64,000 nt of DNA from Nitrincola alkalisediminis (GTDB lineage Bacteria; Pseudomonadota; Gammaproteobacteria; Pseudomonadales; Balneatricaceae): the NCBI RefSeq assembly GCF_009821115.1, contig NZ_VYTY01000002.1, forward strand, positions 124,001-188,000. Reading direction: 5' to 3'. Position numbers and translations under genes: made by a program. Each line of letters starts with the position of its first letter. The stretch's first letter is position 1. Positions 8,285 to 17,266 of the stretch are shown piece by piece. Under the pieces are notes generated by a model. That model was not told the origin of the DNA and did no database searches. It worked only from the letters and a program-made list of their open reading frames with translations.

Positions 8285-10374
8285 TGCCTTTACCTTGGCG
8301 ACGCTCCGTTCGGGGGCGTTTACTCCTTCTAATTTTAACCCCCATATTACTGACGTTAGCCGCACTGATAGCCTTAACAGCCTATTGGACAACGACATAT
8401 ACGAACAGACAGCTTTATATGAAAGTGGCTTCAGATCTTGCCGTGGCACGTAGCACGTTGCAGTTAATGCAAGATCGACAATTGGAGAACCTAGAACTCT
8501 TAGGCCACACTTGGTCACTGCCTCCCTATTTGTTGCATCAGGACAGAGCTGCTCTCAACTCACTGTTACAGGACATGAAGTCACGCTATCGAGTTGATTT
8601 TTTACGCATTTTAAGCCCAGATGAACTGCTTGATCTCGCCAACACGCCGTCTGGAACCCAAAACAGCGTCAATCGATTACTGGCAGGCAACAGCGTTAAA
8701 GGCTTGTCCGTACTCACCCCGTCTGAAATGGAAGAGATTGACCCTGATTTGCCACGAAAGGCCCTTACGCAAATCATTCAAACACCTAGAGCCAAGCCCA
8801 CAAACCGCACTCTTGAAGACAGAGGCATGTTTGTCAGAACCCTGCACCCCATTTTAGATGCAAAAGGTCAGCTGCTCTATGTGCTGGATGCTGGGCTGAT
8901 GTTGAACAACAACCTGGAATTCGTGGATGAGATTCGAGATCTGGTCTATGGGCAAGATGCATTGCCTGAAAGAGGGGTGGGCACTGTCACACTATTCTTG
9001 GGGGATACGCGAATCACCACCAACGTCCCTGTTGACCTGAACTACGACATCTCAGACACCGGGTTTATCCGCGCCATTGGTACACGCATTTCGTCTGAGG
9101 TATATGACCGTGTGTTAGTGGAAGAGCGCATTTGGCTTGATCGTGCTTTTGTCGTAAGCGACTGGTTTATCAGTGCATATGAGCCCTTATATGGTTTAAA
9201 TAATGAGCTGATTGGTGTGCTCTATGCTGGCTTTTCTGAAAGCCCATTCTTCGAAATGTACCTACGCACTTTAGGTGAAATGGGGTTAACACTGACCTTT
9301 GTACTGTTGATCTCTGCCATTTTAGTCTGGCGCAGCGCCAACCACTTGTTCCATCCGATTCAACGCATTCATACGTCGGTGATGGCGGTTCGATCTGGCT
9401 CAAACCAAACACGTATCGGTCAGTTACGCAATGAAGATGAGTTTTCAGATCTCGCCCATCAATTTGACTCGATGCTGGATGAGCTGGATGCTCGCCAAGA
9501 AACAATTCGACAAGCAGCTGAACGGCTAGAGCAAAAAGTAAAAGAACGCACCCTGAGCTTGCAACTTAAAACAGAGGCACTTGAGGAGTCTCTTGAACTC
9601 TTAAAGGCAACACGAGCTGAGCTTTTTACCAAGGAAAAGTTGGCCGTACTAGGTGAGTTAACGGCAGGCATCGCTCATGAAATTAACAATCCAGCCGCCG
9701 TAATTTTAGGACACATGGATTTATTACAGAGTGAACTGGGCCCTTCTGCCAGCTTAGTTCAAGAGGAGATTGATACGGTTATTGAACAGGTCTATCGTAT
9801 TCGAGCCATTATTAACAATCTTTTACAATACTCACGCCCCGGACAAGTGATCGACCAATTGCATACCCTAGCCGTCAACGACGTGGTCAAAGATACACTG
9901 GCACTGGTTCGCCATGCCTTGGATAAAAAATGCATTCAGGTGCAACAAAACTACGAGTATTTAGGGGAAATTGAAGGCAATCGCCAACAGCTTCAACAGG
10001 TGCTAATCAACCTGCTTTTGAACGCAGCGAATGCGATGCCCGCCGCAGGAAACATATGGGTATCCACTCATGCATGGACAACGCATGACGGCGCACCCGG
10101 CGTTGAAATCCGCATCTGTGATGAAGGAGTTGGTATCTCTGAAGATGTACAGGCACGTATTTTTGAACCTTTTTTTACCACAAGAGAAAACGGAAATGGA
10201 TTGGGATTATCCATCAGTCGCTCTCTTGCGCGTCGCTACGGAGGGGACATTACAGTATCCTCAACACTCGATAACGGAAGCCAATTTAGTATTTTTTTAC
10301 GTGAAAAGGCGGTTATCAATCAAGAGGATGAGGAAACCATGCGTCAGTTACTGTCTGGGTTCGGAGTCGTATAA
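8281..10374 (+). CDS. Membrane histidine kinase with periplasmic Cache-like sensor, partner of the sigma-54 regulator
   Basis: 697 residues. TM1 about 12-34; a large periplasmic sensor 35-330 that resembles Cache domains (GLNNELIGVLYAGFSESPF near 305-323); TM2 about 333-353; HAMP about 354-408; a coiled-coil linker; HisKA with phosphoacceptor H466 (AGIAHEINNPA); HATPase with N-box LLLNAANAM, G1 DEGVGIS and G2 GNGLGLS. The signal is unknown; formate or another small carboxylate, or redox state, would fit the neighbours. It ends convergently with the second moeA, overlapping it by 31 bp. Confidence 0.9.
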   Translation: MMPLPWRRSVRGRLLLLILTPILLTLAALIALTAYWTTTYTNRQLYMKVASDLAVARSTLQLMQDRQLENLELLGHTWSLPPYLLHQDRAALNSLLQDMKSRYRVDFLRILSPDELLDLANTPSGTQNSVNRLLAGNSVKGLSVLTPSEMEEIDPDLPRKALTQIIQTPRAKPTNRTLEDRGMFVRTLHPILDAKGQLLYVLDAGLMLNNNLEFVDEIRDLVYGQDALPERGVGTVTLFLGDTRITTNVPVDLNYDISDTGFIRAIGTRISSEVYDRVLVEERIWLDRAFVVSDWFISAYEPLYGLNNELIGVLYAGFSESPFFEMYLRTLGEMGLTLTFVLLISAILVWRSANHLFHPIQRIHTSVMAVRSGSNQTRIGQLRNEDEFSDLAHQFDSMLDELDARQETIRQAAERLEQKVKERTLSLQLKTEALEESLELLKATRAELFTKEKLAVLGELTAGIAHEINNPAAVILGHMDLLQSELGPSASLVQEEIDTVIEQVYRIRAIINNLLQYSRPGQVIDQLHTLAVNDVVKDTLALVRHALDKKCIQVQQNYEYLGEIEGNRQQLQQVLINLLLNAANAMPAAGNIWVSTHAWTTHDGAPGVEIRICDEGVGISEDVQARIFEPFFTTRENGNGLGLSISRSLARRYGGDITVSSTLDNGSQFSIFLREKAVINQEDEETMRQLLSGFGVV

Positions 10375-11561
10375 AAGACAAAGCTCACCTCACTCCCCTC
10401 CACGACCTGAGTTGCAGGAGGGATAATAGCCATCGCATTGCCCCATACCGCCGAACTCAGCACACCTGAGTTCTGATTCGGGTAGGCCGACAAACACCAC
10501 TGACCTTCTTGCCAAGTGGCTTTAACCCTCACATATTCTTGACGTATCTGAGTGGTCACCGAAAACTGAGCGCGTCCCACCAGCCTTAAGGATGAGGATG
10601 ATGCACTCTCACCCGCTAAACGCTTGAGCAGAGGAAGCACAAACACATGCGCCCCAACAAAGGTAGACACCGGATTACCAGGCAACCCAATAAAGGGGGT
10701 GTCTTTAACGTGGCCAAATGCGAGGGGCTTGCCTGGCTTCATGGCTAAGCGCCATACGCTTAACTGCCCTAAGGCTTCAACCGCTGGTTTTACGTGATCT
10801 TCTTCTCCGACAGACACTCCTCCAGTCGAAATCACAAGGTCGGCACTGTCCGCTGCATCCTCCAAAGCCGTTAGGGTTTCTTCAAAACGGTCACGGACTT
10901 GGATAAAACGCACCACCTCCACCCCCTGTGATTGCAAAAAACCCTGCAGCAAAAAGCGATTCGAATTGTAAATCTGCCCAGCCTTTAAAGGCTCACCCGG
11001 CTGCACCAGCTCATCTCCCGTTGACAGCAAAACGACACGGATCGGCAGAAAGACTGAAACCTGCGCAATCCCCACACTGGCTAACAATCCTAAATGACGG
11101 TAGTCCAAGCGTGTGCCTGCTTTAATAATGCATTGCCCCGCTTGGATATCCTGTCCTTTGGGGCGAATATTCTGCCCTATGCGGATATCACTTGGCACGC
11201 AAACATCATCAAATGCGGTTAAGACAATCTCTTCTTGCATGACCACGGTATCGGCCCCTAAGGGAATTTCGGCGCCTGTAAAAATACGCGCACAGGTACC
11301 GGGCCTTAATGGCTGAGATGCCTGCCCCGCCGCTACACGCTGAGAAATCGGCAGTGGTGCCTTTGCATCCGCAAAGCGCAATGCATAGCCATCCATTGCA
11401 CTGTTGTCTGCTGGCGGGACATAACAAGAGGCGATTTGGTCTTCAGCCAACACTCGACCCGCCGCCGCCATTAAATCGACAACTTCAAAACGTTGTAGGG
11501 GGGCGACTGCAGACAACATATGTTGAATTGCATCATCAACAGCAATTAGCGTACTGGCCAT
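10344..11561 (-). CDS. moeA: Molybdopterin molybdenumtransferase MoeA (second copy)
   Basis: 405 residues with complete MoeA motifs: PPADNSAMDGYALR (49-62), STGDE, STGGVSVGEEDHV and GLPGNPVST. It shares motifs with the copy at 1802-3121 but little of the intervening sequence, so this is an old paralogue and not a recent duplication. It follows moaB after a 29 bp gap. Its 3' end overlaps the kinase 3' end by 31 bp on the other strand. Organisms handling both Mo and W often carry two MoeA proteins; metal preference cannot be read from the sequence. Confidence 0.93.
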   Translation of the reverse strand: MASTLIAVDDAIQHMLSAVAPLQRFEVVDLMAAAGRVLAEDQIASCYVPPADNSAMDGYALRFADAKAPLPISQRVAAGQASQPLRPGTCARIFTGAEIPLGADTVVMQEEIVLTAFDDVCVPSDIRIGQNIRPKGQDIQAGQCIIKAGTRLDYRHLGLLASVGIAQVSVFLPIRVVLLSTGDELVQPGEPLKAGQIYNSNRFLLQGFLQSQGVEVVRFIQVRDRFEETLTALEDAADSADLVISTGGVSVGEEDHVKPAVEALGQLSVWRLAMKPGKPLAFGHVKDTPFIGLPGNPVSTFVGAHVFVLPLLKRLAGESASSSSLRLVGRAQFSVTTQIRQEYVRVKATWQEGQWCLSAYPNQNSGVLSSAVWGNAMAIIPPATQVVEGSEVSFVFYTTPNPDSN

Positions 11562-11590
11562 TATTCTCTCTGTCTGTTTTCAAGTGTTGA

Positions 11591-12109
11591 TTAAGTATGT
11601 AACTGCTTACCTTGAAGTAAGATCCCAACAAAGTTACAAGGCTTGTGGCGACTGTCCAATTGCTCAAGCAAAATACGATTCCACGCGGTTTTACATGCAC
11701 CTGTCGAGCCAGGTAAACAAAAGATAGCGGTACGATTGGCCAACCCTGCCAAACACCTTGACTGCACCGTCGATGAGCCAATCTCGTGCCAAGACACCTG
11801 ACGAAACAACTCACCAAAGCCTTCTATCTCTGTATCAAATAACGGGCGCAGCGCTTCAGGGGTTGAATCCCGTCCCGAAAAACCAGTCCCCCCCGTTGTC
11901 AGCACCACCTGAACCTCTCGGTCCGCAATCCAGCGACTGACCACGGCTCTCATTTGATACACATCATCAGGAATTAACTCACGGTCAACCAAGCGATGTC
12001 CAGCCGCTTCCAGTAATGAAACTAGAGTATCACCAGAACGATCTTCAGCCAGTGTTCGTGTATCCGACAGGGTCAGCACGGCGATATTAAGGGGAATAGA
12101 TTCACTCAT
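11591..12109 (-). CDS. moaB: Molybdopterin adenylyltransferase-family protein MoaB
   Basis: 172 residues of the MoaB/MogA fold, which adenylylates molybdopterin before metal insertion. Visible are LTLSDTR (12-18), the TTGGTGFSGRD loop (about 70-80) and the LPGS motif near 133. No separate mogA is seen in the window, so this protein probably provides the adenylyltransferase step for both MoeA copies. Its ATG overlaps the DUF1244 stop (ATGA), implying translational coupling. Confidence 0.92.
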   Translation of the reverse strand: MSESIPLNIAVLTLSDTRTLAEDRSGDTLVSLLEAAGHRLVDRELIPDDVYQMRAVVSRWIADREVQVVLTTGGTGFSGRDSTPEALRPLFDTEIEGFGELFRQVSWHEIGSSTVQSRCLAGLANRTAIFCLPGSTGACKTAWNRILLEQLDSRHKPCNFVGILLQGKQLHT

Positions 12110-12426
12110 TCTTTTGCCCCTTTCTTGGCAGCCTCACGCTCTGCGAAAGCGGCTAACTGTTCTGGCGTTGCGGGTGCTTGATACAGGTCTTTCCACTCAC
12201 TGTAAGGCATCCCGTACACATGCTCACGCGCATCTTCATAGCCTAATTCAATACCCTTGGCTTCGGCAGCCGAGACTAACCACTTGGCCAGACAATTACG
12301 ACAAAAATCCGCCAAAATCATAAGATCAATGTTTTGCACATCTTTATTGGCGTCTAAGTGCTGAAGTAACGTGCGAAATGCAGCGGCCTCTAGCTCAGTC
12401 TGAGTGGTTTGATCCAATGTTTTCAT
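12106..12426 (-). CDS. DUF1244 family protein
   Basis: 106 residues, cytoplasmic, no membrane segment. It matches the DUF1244 pattern: LADFCRNCLAKW (about 43-54), AREHVYGMPYSEWKDLYQ (about 66-83) and a charged tail. The FCRNC cysteines could bind metal, but this is untested. AGGA lies 8 nt before the ATG. It is coupled to moaB by a 4 bp overlap, so it may be an accessory factor for cofactor enzymes, though the family is widespread and its function is not known. Confidence 0.85.
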   Translation of the reverse strand: MKTLDQTTQTELEAAAFRTLLQHLDANKDVQNIDLMILADFCRNCLAKWLVSAAEAKGIELGYEDAREHVYGMPYSEWKDLYQAPATPEQLAAFAEREAAKKGAKE

Positions 12427-12596
12427 TGTCGTTATCCTGTACAGAGTTTTTTAAATGACAAGTTGATCCCGCAGGCTCACACTTCATACCTTTACAGCAA
12501 GGTGTTGATATTCTGGAAATAAAAACACATAGCGCTACATGAGTCTAGAAAGATTTTCAGTCTTTCCAAACTAGGATGATACTCCACCTCGCTCAT

Positions 12597-12640
12597 AAAA
12601 AAACGGCCTGATAGGGGTGAGGTCCATCAGGCCGTTTAAA
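12597..12640 (-). terminator. Rho-independent terminator of the formate dehydrogenase operon
   Basis: Perfect 12 bp inverted repeat AAACGGCCTGAT / ATCAGGCCGTTT (12601-12612 and 12626-12637) with a 13-base loop, followed on the minus strand by an unbroken T run. It lies 26 bp after the cytochrome b subunit stop. The rest of the 237-base gap towards the DUF1244 gene shows only a ribosome site and no obvious promoter. The same ACGGCCTGAT stem recurs after aroA. Confidence 0.85.
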
Positions 12641-12663
12641 CAGATCACATACCTTAAGAGGGC

Positions 12664-13656
12664 TTAAGATTTGTTTTGCTTTTGCTTAACTTCTTCATAC
12701 CAAAGATCATGGTGCTGTTTGGCCCATGACTCATCGACATAACCTGTCTTCATTCCTTCGAATGCCCCCTCGGTCCCCAACGTACCTATGTATATATGAC
12801 CAAAGGCCGCCGCCATTAACACAAGGGAAGACACCGCATGAATGATTAAGAATAATTGCATGGTTTCGCGCGTTTGGCCGAAGTTAGGAAAGTCTAACAC
12901 CAACCCAGAAGCGACAACGGTCAACCCTACAAAGACAATCATCCAAAACCACACTTTTTCACCCCCGTTGAGATAGCCAGCAGAGGGGTGGCCTTTACCG
13001 ACAATTCCACCGCCTTTAATGAACCATTTCAGGTCAACAAGGTTAAAAAAGTTGTGTTTAATCCATTTCACTATCATGACCACAACGCCTAAAGAAAAGA
13101 GCGGTCCTAAATAGTTATGTATGTTTTTCGCAGCGATCATCCATGCCGACCACAGACTGGTCGGTAAAATAGGCATCAGGAACCATTTTGCGTACAAAAT
13201 TGAAAGCCCCGTTAATGCCAAAATGATAAACAGCGTAGCAACATACCAATGGATGGCTCTATCCCAGCGCGTCCAACGCTCTATCGTCTTCCCCGTTCTT
13301 GGATGTGTGAGCTTTACACGACCAACCAACAGGTAAAAGAAAGTGATCGCCGTTAAGCTTCCACCCAGTGCCAACAAGCCACCTGGTGAAATCCACTCAT
13401 TGCGAATTTCTTTCCAACGCTCTCCTTCTGTCATAATGAGTGTGTCTGCACCCACGCTTCGAGACGTTGTTCGGCCACTCACGCCTCCGGCCGCATCCCG
13501 CCAAAAGTCAGGAGTTGTTCCAGGCATGGACTGCAACGCCTCGCGACGAGCATCAGCTCCTTGACTTTGCGCAACAACTGGCAGGCTGAACAGACAGCCC
13601 ACCAGCAGCATCACCAGCCAGAATCTTACACTCGTTCTAGACCGTGATTTTTCCAT
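12664..13656 (-). CDS. Formate dehydrogenase cytochrome b556 (gamma) subunit
   Basis: 330 residues. An N-terminal signal segment (about 10-29, ending LPVVAQS) is followed by a periplasmic stretch of about 60 residues and four or five hydrophobic helices with histidines suited to two b haems (for example RAIHWYVATLF near 131 and NIHNYLGPLF near 178). It takes electrons from the iron-sulfur subunit and passes them to quinone. The signal-bearing N-terminal extension is characteristic of the FdhC/FdoI type found with non-enteric FDH operons. Last gene of the operon, two bases after fdhB. Confidence 0.9.
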   Translation of the reverse strand: MEKSRSRTSVRFWLVMLLVGCLFSLPVVAQSQGADARREALQSMPGTTPDFWRDAAGGVSGRTTSRSVGADTLIMTEGERWKEIRNEWISPGGLLALGGSLTAITFFYLLVGRVKLTHPRTGKTIERWTRWDRAIHWYVATLFIILALTGLSILYAKWFLMPILPTSLWSAWMIAAKNIHNYLGPLFSLGVVVMIVKWIKHNFFNLVDLKWFIKGGGIVGKGHPSAGYLNGGEKVWFWMIVFVGLTVVASGLVLDFPNFGQTRETMQLFLIIHAVSSLVLMAAAFGHIYIGTLGTEGAFEGMKTGYVDESWAKQHHDLWYEEVKQKQNKS

Positions 13657-13658
13657 AG

Positions 13659-14303
13659 CTATACACTCTGCGTCGCGTCATAGGCTAAGTCAGCCGCATT
13701 TTTAGCCAACTGCTCAGATTGATCTGCTTCATGATCCGCAGCTCCCCAAGCACTGTTGCGATGACCACGGTAAACCACACGCTCACGGAATATATCAGCA
13801 ACTTGCTGAGCATCACCTGCCAAAAGCGCCTTGGTAGAGCACATTTCCGCACAAAGCGGTAATTTCCCTTCACGAAGACGGTTGGCTCCGTACTTCTGCT
13901 GTTCAAGCACTGGATCAGACTCTGGACCACCTGCACAGAAAGTACATTTGTCCATTTTTCCACGTGCACCAAATGCACCTTGTTGCGGAAATTGTGGTGC
14001 GCCAAAGGGGCACGCGTACAAACAATATCCGCAGCCAATGCATGCATCTTTATTATGCAGAATCAAACCGTCCTCTGTCGGATAAAAACAATCCGTCGGA
14101 CAAACGGCCATACAGGGTGCATCCGTACAGTGCATACAGGCCACTGAAATCGACACCTCTTTACCAATCTCACCATCATCTAAGGTCACAACACGACGGC
14201 GCTGAATCCCCCATTCGGTTTCATTGGCATTTTTACAGGCTGTAACGCAGCCGTTACATTCGATACAGCGCTCTGAGTCACATAAAAACTTCATACGAGC
14301 CAT
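13659..14303 (-). CDS. Formate dehydrogenase iron-sulfur (beta) subunit
   Basis: 214 residues with sixteen cysteines arranged for four [4Fe-4S] clusters: C13/C16/C19/C23, C56/C59/C64/C68, C88/C91/C94/C98 and C120/C123/C151/C155. It lacks the C-terminal membrane anchor of E. coli FdnH, so it is a soluble periplasmic subunit held by the cytochrome b. It has no signal of its own and is presumably carried out with the Tat-exported catalytic subunit. AAGGAG lies 8 nt before the ATG at 14303. Confidence 0.92.
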   Translation of the reverse strand: MARMKFLCDSERCIECNGCVTACKNANETEWGIQRRRVVTLDDGEIGKEVSISVACMHCTDAPCMAVCPTDCFYPTEDGLILHNKDACIGCGYCLYACPFGAPQFPQQGAFGARGKMDKCTFCAGGPESDPVLEQQKYGANRLREGKLPLCAEMCSTKALLAGDAQQVADIFRERVVYRGHRNSAWGAADHEADQSEQLAKNAADLAYDATQSV

Positions 14304-14318
14304 GGATATTCTCCTTAC

Positions 14319-14344
14319 GGGCTTTTACTCACAAATAAAAGCCC
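14319..14344 (-). other. Intercistronic hairpin between fdhA and fdhB
   Basis: Nine-base perfect stem GGGCTTTTA / TAAAAGCCC with an 8-base loop in the 60 bp gap between the catalytic and iron-sulfur subunit genes. In the operon direction it is followed by the fdhB ribosome site rather than a T run, so mRNA protection or processing is more likely than termination. Confidence 0.6.
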
Positions 14345-14363
14345 TGCTTTATTTTTTGTGGGT

Positions 14364-17228
14364 TCAGGCCGCTTTCTCGATACGGCATACGGTACATTTC
14401 GTTTCTTGCATCAGGGTCACGGGATCATAACCGTAAGTCGTCACCGTGTTTACAGCCTCCCCTAGCACGTACGGGTCACTGCCTGACGGATAGCGCTTGC
14501 GTAAGTCCTCACCTTGGAACTCACCACCAAAGTGGAACGGCATAAAGGCAACGTCACGATCAACACGATTGGTGACCATGGCTTTGACGCGCACACGTCC
14601 ACCTTCTGGACCATACACCCACACATCATCACCATCAGCAATACGCAGGGTATTGGCATTAAATGGATTGATCTCAACAAACATATCCTGCTGCAGCTCG
14701 GCCAACCAAGGGTTGGAACGGGTTTCGTCACCACCACCTTCGTACTCAACCAATCGTCCAGATGTCAGAATAATGGGGAACTCGGCACTGGTGTCACGAT
14801 CCTGAATGGTCTTATAGAGTGTTGGCATGCGATAGAGGGATTCAAAATCATCCCAAGTCGGATACTTAGCAACCAAATCACGACGCGTGGTGTAGAGAGG
14901 CTCGCGGTGCTTAGGAATCGCATCTGGGAAGGTCCACACCACGGTTCTGGCCTTACCGTTACCGAATGGCGCACAACCGTGTTTGATCGCAACACGCTGA
15001 ATACCGCCCGACAGATCGGTTTTCCAATCTTTACCTTCAGCCGCGGCTTTTTCAGCATCGGTCAAATCATCCCACCAGCCAAGCTGTTGCAGCATTGCAG
15101 CCGTAAACTCCGGGTGACCATCACCAATCTCATTACCCACAGGTGCCGAGCCTTCCGCCAACAGGGTTTGGCCATTGCGTTCTACACCAAAGTTGGCACG
15201 GAAACCTAAACCACCATCTTTAACCGGCAAACTGGTGTCATAAAGCACATGCGTACCTGGATGCTTCATCTCTGGTGTTCCCCAGCAGGGCCAAGGCAAA
15301 CCATAGAAGTCCCCGTGAGCCTCGGTACCTACCGCACGCAATGAGGTAAAATCAAACGCATGCCAGTTTTCTTGATGGTACTTCAAACGCTCTGGGCTTT
15401 GGCCTGTGTAACCAATGGTCCACATACCACGGTTGTACTCACGGACAATATCCTCGATCAGAGGCTCATTGCCATTAATGGCGATGTTCTTAAAGACCTG
15501 ATCCGCAATACCCACTTTTTTCGCCAGTAGATACATAATTTCATGATCGGGCTTAGATTCAAAATGCGGCTCAATTACTTTGCTGCGCCATTGAATCGAA
15601 CGGTTAGAAGCCGTCACAGAACCATAGGTTTCAAACTGAGTGCAGGCAGGCAATAAATAAACGCCATCGGTACGGTCATTCATAACCGCTGCCACGGTTG
15701 GATAAGGATCAACAATGACCATCATATCCAGTTTTTTCATGGCCTCACGCATTTCAGGACCGCGTGTCTGTGAGTTGACGGCATGACCCCAATAGAACAT
15801 GGCACGAATGTTATCGTTTTGCGCCATTTTCGCTTTGTCTTCAAGGACACCATCCACCCAACGTGACACCGTAATACCGTTGGTGTTCATGGGCTTACCG
15901 CCACGATACTCTGTCTGATCGAAACGGTTTTGAATCCACTCGAAGTCCACTCCCCAAACACCCGCCCAGTGCTTCCAAGCACCGTCGGCAAGGCCGTAAT
16001 AACCGGGCAATGAATCAGACAAAACACCAAAGTCAGTGGCACCCTGAACATTGTCGTGACCGCGGAAGATGTTCGCTCCACCACCGGACTTACCAATGTT
16101 ACCCAATGCCAATTCAAGGATGCAGTAAGCGCGAGTATTGTTATTACCCGTCGTATGCTGAGTTCCCCCCATGCACCAAACGACACAACCCGGGCGGTTA
16201 TCTGACAGTAGCTTAGCCGTTTGATACATGGTTCGCTCGTCGACACCCGTGATGTCCTGCACAACCTCAGGTGGGAACTGCTGAATTTCTTCGCGGATCT
16301 CATCCATGCCATAGACGCGCTGAGCTAAATATTGCTTATCTTCCCAGCCGTTTGCAAAGATATGCCACAAGAGTCCCCATACATAGGCCACGTCAGATCC
16401 CGGACGAATACGAACATACTGATTGGCTTTTGCAGCAGTGCGTGTAAAGCGTGGATCCGCTACAACAATTTTACAATTGTTGCGCTCTTTGGCGATCAAC
16501 ACATGCTGCATCGATACAGGGTGAGCTTCAGCGGCATTCGAGCCGATGAACAACATAGAACGACTGTTTTGCATGTCGTTGTAGCTGTTGGTCATCGCGC
16601 CATAGCCCCAAGTGTTGGCAACACCTGCAACCGTTGTCGAGTGACAAATACGGGCTTGGTGCTCAACGTTATTGGTTCCCCACAACGACACCATTTTGCG
16701 GAACAAGTAGGCTTGTTCGTTGTTGAACTTGGCAGAACCTAACCAAAAGACGGAGTCAGGACCGGACTCGGCACGAATTTGTTCAATTTTGTCGCCCACT
16801 TCATTGATGGCTTGCTCCCAGCTCAGCTTTTTCCACTGACCGTTTTCAAGCTTCATTGGATACTTCAAGCGACGAGTTGAGTGACCATGATAACGAAGAG
16901 CAGCCCCTTTCGCACAATGAGCGCCCTTGTTAATGGGGTTATCAAAGGCCGCCTCTTGATAAGTCCACACACCATTTTGTACGTGGGCATAGACACCACA
17001 GCCCACGGAGCAATGCGAACAGATGGTTCGTTTAATCTCAACTGGGGCACTGGATTTAGGCGTTGCGGCCTGCGTAGGACGAATCATGGTTTTACCCAGC
17101 AGTCCGGTTGCAGCGATACCACCAGCGGCTAGGCTCGTGCCCTTTAAAAATCCACGACGACTCACACCTAGGCGATTCGCGCTCTGTGAATCCAGTGACG
17201 AGTCACTGATTTTTTTATGTAGACGCAT
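14364..17228 (-). CDS. Formate dehydrogenase catalytic (alpha) subunit, bis-MGD, cysteine-type, Tat-exported
   Basis: Oxidises formate to CO2 in the periplasm with a W/Mo bis-MGD centre. The frame opens at ATG 17234, but the GAGGG ribosome site touches that codon; ATG 17228 (7 nt spacing) fits better, giving 954 residues. In the longer numbering: Tat motif SRRGFLK (25-31); N-terminal [4Fe-4S] ligands C72, C75, C79, C107; metal ligand C197 followed by H198 (RICHST), so it uses cysteine, not selenocysteine; and a C-terminal dinucleotide-binding domain. Operon order is ferredoxin, TorD-type chaperone, small Tat protein, alpha, beta, gamma. The tup genes nearby favour tungsten, but the metal is not readable from the protein. 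Confidence 0.94.
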   Translation of the reverse strand: MRLHKKISDSSLDSQSANRLGVSRRGFLKGTSLAAGGIAATGLLGKTMIRPTQAATPKSSAPVEIKRTICSHCSVGCGVYAHVQNGVWTYQEAAFDNPINKGAHCAKGAALRYHGHSTRRLKYPMKLENGQWKKLSWEQAINEVGDKIEQIRAESGPDSVFWLGSAKFNNEQAYLFRKMVSLWGTNNVEHQARICHSTTVAGVANTWGYGAMTNSYNDMQNSRSMLFIGSNAAEAHPVSMQHVLIAKERNNCKIVVADPRFTRTAAKANQYVRIRPGSDVAYVWGLLWHIFANGWEDKQYLAQRVYGMDEIREEIQQFPPEVVQDITGVDERTMYQTAKLLSDNRPGCVVWCMGGTQHTTGNNNTRAYCILELALGNIGKSGGGANIFRGHDNVQGATDFGVLSDSLPGYYGLADGAWKHWAGVWGVDFEWIQNRFDQTEYRGGKPMNTNGITVSRWVDGVLEDKAKMAQNDNIRAMFYWGHAVNSQTRGPEMREAMKKLDMMVIVDPYPTVAAVMNDRTDGVYLLPACTQFETYGSVTASNRSIQWRSKVIEPHFESKPDHEIMYLLAKKVGIADQVFKNIAINGNEPLIEDIVREYNRGMWTIGYTGQSPERLKYHQENWHAFDFTSLRAVGTEAHGDFYGLPWPCWGTPEMKHPGTHVLYDTSLPVKDGGLGFRANFGVERNGQTLLAEGSAPVGNEIGDGHPEFTAAMLQQLGWWDDLTDAEKAAAEGKDWKTDLSGGIQRVAIKHGCAPFGNGKARTVVWTFPDAIPKHREPLYTTRRDLVAKYPTWDDFESLYRMPTLYKTIQDRDTSAEFPIILTSGRLVEYEGGGDETRSNPWLAELQQDMFVEINPFNANTLRIADGDDVWVYGPEGGRVRVKAMVTNRVDRDVAFMPFHFGGEFQGEDLRKRYPSGSDPYVLGEAVNTVTTYGYDPVTLMQETKCTVCRIEKAA

Positions 17229-17266
17229 TTTCATTCCCTCTATTTTCGAGTGTATGACCGTCGTGA

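Noticed and set aside
1802-11561. Recent duplication giving the two moeA genes
   Set aside because: Similarity is limited to family motifs, lengths differ by 34 residues, and no flanking DNA is shared.
12427-12596. Sixth sigma-54 promoter upstream of DUF1244-moaB-moeA
   Set aside because: No GG-N10-GC site with TTGC was found in the correct orientation in this gap. The region upstream of fccA was also negative.
14514-15209. 231-codon open frame on the plus strand inside fdhA
   Set aside because: It is antisense to a conserved part of the catalytic subunit, lacks a ribosome site and has no protein-like features. Other long frames opposite vgrG, moeA and recQ were dismissed for the same reason.
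14364-17228. Selenocysteine formate dehydrogenase
   Set aside because: The frame has no internal TGA at the active site; the metal ligand position is an ordinary cysteine codon (C197 followed by H198).
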